Assembly: GCA_900550855.1 (NCBI GenBank)
Contig: URTQ01000100.1
Coordinates: 1 to 5,415 of the forward strand
Direction of reading: 5' to 3'
DNA from: an uncultured Eubacteriales bacterium
Lineage (GTDB): Bacteria > Bacillota > Clostridia > Christensenellales > CAG-917
DNA length: 5,415 nucleotides
Under the pieces are notes generated by a model. It saw only the letters and a list, made by a program, of their open reading frames with translations, searched no databases and had not been told where the DNA came from. This document shows, piece after piece, positions 1 through 5,300 of this stretch (its first letter is position 1; each line of letters opens with the position of its first letter). The position numbers and the translations under genes are program-made.

Positions 1-61
1 AAGTTTTACACCTAAATTTTGCTAAAAGGCAACATTTTTTTTAAACTCATATATTGTCATT

Positions 62-268
62 ATGAGCGAGAGAACAAGTGGCGGCAACATTCAATCGGAC
101 GGCGCGGCGGCGATGTTTTCTTGCATTCCGAGCGACCCTTTGTCGCAAAACGTGCTTGCGAGCGTACTTGCGGATTCGTTTTGCAGAGGAAAATCGCGTG
201 CGGAAATCGCAAACGTATTGCAGTTTTTGCAAATTCTGTCCTGCCTTATGAAAAATTATTTGATTTGA
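62..268 (+). CDS. Small uncharacterised protein, 68 aa
   Basis: I do not recognise a named family. The case for a real gene is codon use: this frame is rich in GCG, TCG, GAC, AAC, CTT and TTG, like the three certain genes, while overlapping frames give basic, low-quality translations. The N-terminus (residues 1-18) is polar and glycine/alanine rich. Residues 27-42 and 46-66 look like two amphipathic helices joined by a short polar turn (CRGKSRAE). Cysteines fall at 21, 41 and 61, exactly 20 residues apart, which may be chance. There is no signal peptide and no clear membrane span. ATG at 62 is the only ATG/GTG before an upstream in-frame stop (23-25); Met18 (113) is the alternative. No Shine-Dalgarno sequence precedes either. 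It ends 103 bases before malQ, which has its own promoter, so the two need not be co-transcribed. The helix-turn-helix-like hairpin resembles short orphan proteins common in Clostridia, but this is impression only. Confidence 0.5.
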   Translation: MSERTSGGNIQSDGAAAMFSCIPSDPLSQNVLASVLADSFCRGKSRAEIANVLQFLQILSCLMKNYLI

Positions 269-280
269 GGATTCTTGCTA

Positions 281-309
281 TTGAATCGAAACGCCGAGTG
301 TGGTATATT
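281..309 (+). promoter_or_regulatory. Probable malQ promoter (sigma70/sigmaA type)
   Basis: A -35 box TTGAAT (281-286) is followed after exactly 17 bases by a -10 box TATATT (304-309), which is preceded by TGG (301-303), an extended -10 motif. Transcription would start near 316, leaving a leader of about 55 bases before the malQ ATG. The same -35 hexamer and spacing occur upstream of gldA in this window, which supports the call. It lies just after the stop codon of the small ORF, so malQ is probably its own transcription unit. Confidence 0.6.
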
Positions 310-371
310 AATTATATTGTTTTTGCGCGCGCGACACGAAAAAATACACTGCGAGCGCAACGTTTTGCACA

Positions 372-1859
372 ATGACTGACAGTTTCGGTTTCAAACGTAA
401 AAGCGGAATGCTTATGGCGGTGAGTTCGCTTCCGAGCGAGTGGGGCATAGGCACTTTCGGCGCGCCTTGCAAGCGTTTTATCGACTTTTTGAGCGCGACG
501 AAAACGAAGTGTTGGCAGATTCTGCCGCTCAATCCCACCGCATACGGCGATAGTCCCTATCAATCGCCTGCCTCGTTTGCGGGCAACCATTACTATATAA
601 ATCCTCAAACGATGTTTGAAAAAGGCTTGCTTGACGAGTGCGAATTGAAATCTGCTCGCCACATCTGCGAAAAAACCGATTACGGCTGGCTTTTTGAAAA
701 CAAAACGGCACTTCTCAAAAAGGCGTACGCTCGTTTCGAGCATACCCCCGTTTTCGAGCGGTTTTGCGAAGAAAACGCGGCGTGGCTTGACGATTACGCC
801 TATTTTATGTCGCTCAAAGAAGCGTTCGGCTACAAGGCGTGGAACGAATGGAACGACGAGTTCCGCATTTACGACAACGCGCAAAAGCACAAGAGCGAAT
901 TTGCACAAAATATCGATTTTTGGAAGTTCGTGCAGTTCGAGTTTTTCACGGAATGGAACGCCGTTCGCGAATACGCCCATTCAAAAGATATAACGATCGT
1001 GGGGGATATGCCCATTTACGTTGCGTACGATTCGGCGGACGTATGGTGCAATCCGTCGATGTTCCTTTTGGACGAGGATTTGAATCCCACCGTCGTTGCA
1101 GGCTGTCCGCCCGACGCATACGCCGAGGACGGTCAACTTTGGGGCAATCCTATCTACGACTACGACAAAATGCAAGAGGACGGCTACGAGTGGTGGATTG
1201 AGCGCATAAAGCAGAGTTTCAAGATGTACGACATCTTGCGAATCGACCATTTCAGAGGTTTTGCAGGCTATTTCGTCATCAAAAACGGCGAAAAGACCGC
1301 AGAAGACGGCAAGTGGAAAGTCGGTCCTCGCGAAAAACTTTTCGACGAAGTGAATCGTCGTATGCCGGGTGCGAAAATCATTGCGGAAGACTTGGGACAC
1401 ATCACCGACGACGTGCGCGAATTGCTTGCGTACTGCGGCTATCCCGGTATGAAAGTTTTGCAGTTTGCGTTCTCTAACGACGACAACGAGTATTTGCCGA
1501 GAACGTACAAGGACGGCAACTGCGTGGTGTACACGGGCTCGCACGACGCCGATTGCACTTATTCGTGGTGCAAAAATCTCAAAGGCGACCAACTTGCACG
1601 ATTCAAAAAGGAATGTCTGCGCCTTTGCGGCGGCGCGAACAGAACGTACGCAATGATAAATCTTGCGTTCGGTTCAATCGCAAATCTCGCAATCGTTCCG
1701 TTGCAGGACTGGCTGTTGCTTCCCAACGAAAAGGGAAGAATGAACACGCCGTCCGTTGCGCAAGGCAACTGGGTGTGGCGCGCCCCTAAGAACTACGACA
1801 GCCCCGAACTTATCGAGAGAATAAGAAAGACGAACAAGCAATTTCACCGTGAAGCTTAA
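372..1859 (+). CDS. malQ: 4-alpha-glucanotransferase (amylomaltase, GH77)
   Basis: This cytoplasmic enzyme moves alpha-1,4-glucan segments between malto-oligosaccharides and releases glucose, in maltodextrin or glycogen use. The 495 residues match the usual bacterial MalQ length of about 500 and form one GH77 barrel. Visible landmarks in order: SSLPSEWGIGTFG (18-30), WQILPLNPTAYGDSPYQ (48-64), GDMPIYVAYDSADVW (211-225), the substrate loop AGCPPDAYAEDGQLWGNP (243-260), RIDHFRGF (290-297) with nucleophile Asp292, AEDLG (338-342) with acid/base Glu339, GSHDADCTYSW (389-399) with stabilising Asp392, and NTPSVAQGNWVWR (458-470). The family usually has GTHDNDT at the third site, so GSHDADC is a mild variant that keeps the catalytic Asp. 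ATG at 372 adds about seven residues before the normal family start. It has no Shine-Dalgarno sequence; Met13 (408) and Met15 (414) would cut too close to the conserved SGML segment. It converges on the fused kinase gene. The function assignment is secure; the natural acceptor is not visible from sequence. Confidence 0.96.
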   Translation: MTDSFGFKRKSGMLMAVSSLPSEWGIGTFGAPCKRFIDFLSATKTKCWQILPLNPTAYGDSPYQSPASFAGNHYYINPQTMFEKGLLDECELKSARHICEKTDYGWLFENKTALLKKAYARFEHTPVFERFCEENAAWLDDYAYFMSLKEAFGYKAWNEWNDEFRIYDNAQKHKSEFAQNIDFWKFVQFEFFTEWNAVREYAHSKDITIVGDMPIYVAYDSADVWCNPSMFLLDEDLNPTVVAGCPPDAYAEDGQLWGNPIYDYDKMQEDGYEWWIERIKQSFKMYDILRIDHFRGFAGYFVIKNGEKTAEDGKWKVGPREKLFDEVNRRMPGAKIIAEDLGHITDDVRELLAYCGYPGMKVLQFAFSNDDNEYLPRTYKDGNCVVYTGSHDADCTYSWCKNLKGDQLARFKKECLRLCGGANRTYAMINLAFGSIANLAIVPLQDWLLLPNEKGRMNTPSVAQGNWVWRAPKNYDSPELIERIRKTNKQFHREA

Positions 1860-1876
1860 GTTCTCGATACGTCGGT

Positions 1877-1916
1877 ATGTTATTGCGAGGAAGCGAAGTG
1901 ACCGTGGGAATCCGGC
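1877..1916 (+). repeat. Fragment resembling a dispersed intergenic repeat
   Basis: The segment beginning TATGTTATTGCGAGGAAGCG and running on to GGGAATCCGG resembles the widespread repeat whose core reads roughly TCATTGCGAGGAGCGAAGCGA followed by a CAATCC-like block, seen in many copies between genes of diverse bacteria. Only one partial copy is visible and no partner arm lies in the window. It sits directly after malQ, before the convergent terminator, a typical place for such repeats. The identification rests on remembered pattern, not on a second copy here. Boundaries are approximate. Confidence 0.35.
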
Positions 1917-1950
1917 GTAGCGAAATTCATCGAAAAACGATATAATTAAA

Positions 1951-1989
1951 GCAAAAATAAAAGCACTCGTCGAGTGCTTTTATTTTTGC
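1951..1989. terminator. Bidirectional intrinsic terminator between malQ and the DHA kinase gene
   Basis: A perfect inverted repeat: 19 bases (1951-1969), a single T at 1970, and the exact complement (1971-1989). The core stem GCACTCG/CGAGTGC is flanked by an A-rich run on one side and a T-rich run on the other, so the hairpin is followed by a U-tract whichever strand is transcribed. It lies 91 bases past the malQ stop and 17 bases past the stop of the minus-strand kinase, so it should end both convergent transcripts. Confidence 0.92.
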
Positions 1990-2006
1990 GTTTATGCGTT
2001 TAATTT

Positions 2007-3833
2007 TTACATTTTTGCGATGTATGCCGCAAGTTCGTTGAAGATTACGTCAAGACCGTGCGCGCCTGCGTCGGGATAACCGATTGAACGCTCGCCCACC
2101 GTGCCCGCTCTGCCGAGAGTTGCAACGTGAGTCTTGGTTGCTTCTGCGCCTTCGTGTGCCGCTTTTGCGCCGAGGTCGAGACCTTCTTGCAATTTCTTGC
2201 CTTCTTCCGCCGCTTTGGTGAGAGCCATCGCGCAAGGTTTGAGAGCGTCAACGAGCGTCTTGTCGCCGATTTCCGCGCCCTTGCCGAAGGACTTTTTGCC
2301 CGTTTCGTACACGCCGCGATTTGCTTCGGTGAAGAGAAGTGCGATATCCGTAAGGTTGACTTCTTTCTTGCCGAGCATTGCTTTGCCTGCGTATTTGAAT
2401 GCAGAACCCCAGATAGGACCGGACGCGCCGCCGCAGTATTCTTTGATGATTTCACTGCAACTTACGAGGAACTGACCGATGTCGCCTTTCTTTCTGGTTG
2501 CCCAGTCCGCTTTGAGTTGTCTGAAACCTTTTGCGATTGACATACCGAAGTCGCCGTCGCCCATTTTGTCCGCTTCGCAGAAGGGAACTTCGTTTTCGAT
2601 GACGACGTCAGCCATTTTGTCTACGATTTGAACGAATGCCGCCGTATTGATGGTTTCGCCGACGACGGGTTTGCCTTCGACTTCGTAAACCGCAACTTCT
2701 TCGACTTCCGCTTTTGCGGCTTTCTTGGTCGCTTTTGCTTCGACGTGTTCTTGCGGAACGTAACCGAGCGCTCTGCCGATTGCTTGCACTGCTTCGAGAG
2801 CCGCTTCCGCTTGTTCGCTCATTGCCGCGCCCCAAGTGAGTGCGGGCGTGCAAACGGGGTAGTCTACGAGTGCTTTGAGTTCGCTGTCCACTCTCAACAC
2901 GGAAATAGACGCGCCTGCCATATCGATGGACGTCATAAAGTTGCCGACGATGGTGCGGTGAATCTTGATTCCGTCTGCGTTCAACGCCTTCGTTACGGAA
3001 TTGTTGAGGATATAGAGTTCTTGAAGCGGCGTGCCGCCGAAACCGTTGATGAGAAGCACGATTTCTTCGCCCTTTTGAAGTTTGAGGTCTTCTTCGAGGT
3101 CGGTGAGGATACGTCTTGACAAATCGTCGCAGAACGTGCCCGTCGAGTAGTCGATTTTCTCGCGGAAACGACCGGGTTCGCCGTGAATACCTACGCCGAA
3201 TTCCATTTCGTCGTCGCCGATTTCAAACGTGGGGTGACCTGCCGCCGGAACGGTGCAACTGGTGAATGCGAAACCGAAAGAACGAACGTTGTCGATAACT
3301 TTGTTTGCAACCGCTTTGACTTCTTCGAGGCTCTTGCCTTGTTCTGCCGCCGCGCCCGCGCATTTATGCACCAAAACCGTGCCTGCAACGCCTCTGCGAC
3401 CGACGGTGTAGAGAGAGTCTTTGACAGCGATGTCGTCGTTGACGTACACTGCGTCCACTTTGATTCCGTCGTCTTGAGCGTCGCTCATAGCGTTGTTGAA
3501 GTTCATACAATCGCCCGAATAGTTTTTGACGATGAGAAGCACGCCTTTATCCGTTGCGCACTGTTTGATTGCGTTGTAAACCTGAACTTGCGAGGGGGAA
3601 GCAAAGACGTCGCCGCAAACAGCCGCGTCGAGCATACCTTTGCCGACGAAACCTGCGTGAGCGGGTTCGTGACCGCTGCCGCCGCCCGAAATGAGGCTGA
3701 CTTTTGCGTCGTTGATGTCTTTCTTTTTGACGACTTTATATTTTTCGACAAATTCGAGTTCGGGATGTGCTGCGGCAAGTCCGTGACACATATCGTACAC
3801 GAAACTTTGAGCCGTATTCATAATTTTCTTCAT
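2007..3833 (-). CDS. dhaK: Fused dihydroxyacetone kinase, DhaK-DhaL in one chain
   Basis: The enzyme phosphorylates dihydroxyacetone to DHAP, the second step of oxidative glycerol fermentation after glycerol dehydrogenase. Residues 1 to about 340 are the DhaK substrate-binding domain: GGGSGHEPAHAGFVG (50-64, His55), NYSGD (104-108, Asp108) and GVGIHGEPG (213-221), where His217 matches the histidine that binds the substrate covalently. An Ala/Lys/Glu-rich linker (about 345-385) leads to the DhaL nucleotide domain (about 395-608) with MGDGDFGMS (424-432), GGASGPIWGSAF (468-479) and ATLGRAGTVGERSIGYPDAG (571-590). The one-chain layout matches ATP-dependent kinases such as that of Citrobacter freundii; no dhaM is present in the window, so ATP use is inferred. 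The length of 608 suits a fused enzyme. ATG at 3833 is chosen because AAGGAG lies 6 bases upstream; Met5 would be too far. Odd point: the Asp ladder of the Mg loop reads D422-D426-D428, one residue shorter than the usual D-5-D-2-D spacing. It faces malQ tail to tail and lies 212 bases downstream of gldA. Confidence 0.95.
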   Translation of the reverse strand: MKKIMNTAQSFVYDMCHGLAAAHPELEFVEKYKVVKKKDINDAKVSLISGGGSGHEPAHAGFVGKGMLDAAVCGDVFASPSQVQVYNAIKQCATDKGVLLIVKNYSGDCMNFNNAMSDAQDDGIKVDAVYVNDDIAVKDSLYTVGRRGVAGTVLVHKCAGAAAEQGKSLEEVKAVANKVIDNVRSFGFAFTSCTVPAAGHPTFEIGDDEMEFGVGIHGEPGRFREKIDYSTGTFCDDLSRRILTDLEEDLKLQKGEEIVLLINGFGGTPLQELYILNNSVTKALNADGIKIHRTIVGNFMTSIDMAGASISVLRVDSELKALVDYPVCTPALTWGAAMSEQAEAALEAVQAIGRALGYVPQEHVEAKATKKAAKAEVEEVAVYEVEGKPVVGETINTAAFVQIVDKMADVVIENEVPFCEADKMGDGDFGMSIAKGFRQLKADWATRKKGDIGQFLVSCSEIIKEYCGGASGPIWGSAFKYAGKAMLGKKEVNLTDIALLFTEANRGVYETGKKSFGKGAEIGDKTLVDALKPCAMALTKAAEEGKKLQEGLDLGAKAAHEGAEATKTHVATLGRAGTVGERSIGYPDAGAHGLDVIFNELAAYIAKM

Positions 3834-3839
3834 AATAAT

Positions 3840-3845
3840 CTCCTT
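3840..3845 (-). promoter_or_regulatory. Ribosome binding site of the DHA kinase gene
   Basis: On the minus strand AAGGAG is followed by ATTATT and then ATG, a 6-base spacer. It fixes the start at 3833 rather than at the in-frame Met5. The leader is nearly identical to that of gldA (AAGGAG, ATTGTT, ATG). Confidence 0.9.
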
Positions 3846-3921
3846 ATTTGCCGCGCCGAAAGGGAAGAATACTCAAAAGGATATATTGATTTTTGTGTTA
3901 TACAGTAAATATATAACGACT

Positions 3922-3967
3922 GATATTCACGCACGCGTATTACGCGTTAGGTGAAAATATCGATATT
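3922..3967. promoter_or_regulatory. Nested dyad-symmetric element upstream of the DHA kinase gene, possible operator
   Basis: Three symmetric parts overlap here. The core ACGCGTATTACGCGT (3933-3947) is a perfect 7+1+7 inverted repeat. It is flanked by outer arms GATATTCAC (3922-3930) and GTGAAAATATC (3951-3961), which are reverse complements apart from two extra A bases. The right arm runs into AATATCGATATT (3956-3967), a perfect 12-base palindrome. The element lies 89-134 bases upstream of the kinase start, and no U-tract follows it, so a protein-binding site fits better than a terminator. A weak -10-like TATAAC (minus strand, 3897-3902) lies just downstream with no recognisable -35, as expected of an activator-dependent promoter. 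The role is inference. Confidence 0.4.
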
Positions 3968-4009
3968 CTATCCGCATATTCTGCGCTTTAAGCACGGTTT
4001 TTTATAAGA

Positions 4010-4035
4010 CACACCCTTGCGTTTGCAAGGGTGTG
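4010..4035 (-). terminator. Probable gldA terminator hairpin
   Basis: An 11-bp perfect stem, CACACCCTTGC (4010-4020) and GCAAGGGTGTG (4025-4035), with a four-base loop begins 11 bases after the gldA stop. On the minus strand the tail reads TCTTATAAAAAA, which is only a weak U-tract, so termination may be partial and some readthrough into the kinase gene is possible. On the plus strand the hairpin is followed by GCGCTTTT, but no plus-strand gene ends here. Confidence 0.65.
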
Positions 4036-4045
4036 CGCTTTTCAA

Positions 4046-5230
4046 TTAGTGGCAGCATTCGCAGTCGCAGCCGTATCTGAAATCGTGACCGATTTTGTCC
4101 GCCGCTTTGATTGCCGCAATAACCATATCTTCCGTTACGGGGAAGGGCATGTTGTGGATGGATTCGTCGGGGATGCAAGTCTTTGCGGCGACGATCTTGT
4201 ATTCTTCTTCGGTGAGTTCTTCTCTGATGACTTCGCCCGTGCGCGGATTCGTCATAAGGTCGTGTAAGCAAACGGGAAGACCGACTTCGTCGCAGAAGTT
4301 GAGAACTTCGTAGAGTTCTTCTTCGGGGCTGTTTTCAAGCACGAGTTGGCAGATTGTGCCGAATGCGACGACTTCGCCGTGCATACAGCAAGAGTGAATG
4401 TCGTGAATCGCAGTCAAACCGTCGTGGATTGCGTGCGCAGCGGCAAGACCGCCGGATTCGAATCCGAGACCGGAAAGAAGAATGTTGGTTTCGACGATTT
4501 TTTCAAAAGCGGGGGTTACGACGTTGCAGTCGCAAGCAGCCTTTGCTTTTGCGCCGTCGCTGATGAGGTTGCGATAGCAAAGTTCGGCAAGTGCCGCGGC
4601 GGTGTATGTGCCGTAGCCGAGAAGAGTGCCTTTCTTTCTGTCTGCGCCACAGGGAAGACCCGCGTTGACGTTGGATACGCTGTTGACGTTTGCTCTTGCC
4701 TCGGAGGAGGGGGAAAGAGCGGCGCCCCTACCCCTCACGAGGAAGCGAGTCGGTGCGTTTGCGATGACGTTGAGGTCGATAAGAACGACGGACGGGCTTT
4801 GACGGAAGTATGCGTAATCGTCAAATTCGTGATTGTCGGTGTAAAGAACGGCAGAGTGGGAAGTAGGTGCGTCCGTTGCCGCGATGGTGGGGCAGATGAT
4901 GAGAGGATTGCCTGCCGCAACGCACTTAGAAGTGTCGATTGCTTTGCCGCCGCCAAGACCGATGGTGCAGTTGCACTTGTTTGCTTTTGCAAATTCTTGC
5001 AACGCTTTCACGACCGTGCGAGAGCACTCGCCTTTGAAAAGGTCGCAGGAAACGAATTCGACGCCGTATTTCTTTTGGGTCGCTTCGAGTTTTTCTTTGA
5101 CGAGGTTGAGAGCAAACGGGTCAGCGATAAGAAGCGCTTTCTTACCGAAGGTTTTTACAAAATAACCAAGGTTCAACAATTCGTTTTCGCCTTGAACGTA
5201 CTTTGTGGGACAAATAAATGCTTTTCTCAT
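4046..5230 (-). CDS. gldA: Glycerol dehydrogenase, metal-dependent ADH family, with altered metal site
   Basis: This family oxidises glycerol to dihydroxyacetone with NAD+ in the cytoplasm, feeding the neighbouring DHA kinase. The N-terminal NAD domain shows the start KAFICPTKYVQG (3-14), the dinucleotide motif GLGGGKAIDTSK (91-102) and PTIAATDAPTS (114-124). The C-terminal metal domain shows SGLGFESGGLAAAHAIHDGL (253-272) with ligand His266, and MHGE (283-286) with ligand His284. The third expected ligand, the Asp in a G-D-A-L-x-T-W-x-E-A-R motif, is Ala170: the segment reads VRGRGAALSPSSEAR (165-179). Flanking sequence is normal. The 394 residues exceed the usual 365-370 because of about nine extra residues near 189-207 and a Cys-rich tail, CDCECCH (388-394). 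ATG at 5230 has AAGGAG 6 bases upstream and gives the family N-terminus. It has its own promoter and terminator. Family membership is certain; activity as written is doubtful, either from a true mutation or from local sequence error. Confidence 0.93.
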   Translation of the reverse strand: MRKAFICPTKYVQGENELLNLGYFVKTFGKKALLIADPFALNLVKEKLEATQKKYGVEFVSCDLFKGECSRTVVKALQEFAKANKCNCTIGLGGGKAIDTSKCVAAGNPLIICPTIAATDAPTSHSAVLYTDNHEFDDYAYFRQSPSVVLIDLNVIANAPTRFLVRGRGAALSPSSEARANVNSVSNVNAGLPCGADRKKGTLLGYGTYTAAALAELCYRNLISDGAKAKAACDCNVVTPAFEKIVETNILLSGLGFESGGLAAAHAIHDGLTAIHDIHSCCMHGEVVAFGTICQLVLENSPEEELYEVLNFCDEVGLPVCLHDLMTNPRTGEVIREELTEEEYKIVAAKTCIPDESIHNMPFPVTEDMVIAAIKAADKIGHDFRYGCDCECCH

Positions 5231-5236
5231 AACAAT

Positions 5237-5242
5237 CTCCTT
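5237..5242 (-). promoter_or_regulatory. Ribosome binding site of gldA
   Basis: Minus-strand AAGGAG with the 6-base spacer ATTGTT before ATG at 5230. It confirms the chosen start and matches the kinase leader almost base for base. Confidence 0.9.
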
Positions 5243-5271
5243 TTTATAAGGTTATTTTTTAAGGTAAAAAC

Positions 5272-5300
5272 ATTATATATCGAACAAATGAATAATTCAA
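5272..5300 (-). promoter_or_regulatory. gldA promoter (sigma70/sigmaA type)
   Basis: Read on the minus strand, TTGAAT (5300-5295) is followed by a 17-base spacer and a perfect TATAAT (5277-5272). Transcription should start near 5265, giving a leader of about 35 bases with the AAGGAG site in it. No operator-like dyad is obvious between promoter and start. The AT-rich sequence upstream (5301-5415), with its A and T tracts, could act as an UP-like region, but no specific site is visible there. Confidence 0.8.

Noticed and set aside
20..42. Short stem TTGC/GCAA followed by eight T bases, terminator-like
   Set aside because: Only four base pairs, too weak to call; it may belong to an upstream gene outside the window.
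55..75. TGTCATTATGAGCGAGAG resembling the end of the dispersed repeat suspected at 1877-1916
   Set aside because: The match is short, lacks the following core, and overlaps the start of the small ORF; probably chance.
19..375. 118-codon plus-strand frame starting at TTG and covering the small ORF and the malQ promoter
   Set aside because: It starts at TTG without a ribosome binding site, has an Arg-rich unstructured translation and would run through the malQ promoter; the 62-268 frame has far better codon use.
312..980. 222-codon open frame on the minus strand, antisense to malQ
   Set aside because: A basic, Arg/Val/Phe-rich translation without motifs, lying wholly over the clear malQ gene and its promoter.
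3183..3908. 241-codon open frame on the plus strand, antisense to the kinase
   Set aside because: A shadow of the kinase reading frame with no recognisable motif and no ribosome binding site.
3834..4045. Riboswitch or other structured leader for the kinase gene
   Set aside because: No known aptamer pattern is recognisable and no terminator or RBS-sequestering stem is visible close to the start codon; the symmetry fits a DNA-binding site better.
4703..4735. Compensating frameshifts as the explanation of the odd GldA patch
   Set aside because: The shifted frame meets a stop at once (TGA in GTGAGG) and the flanking codons stay in register, so substitutions explain the patch better.
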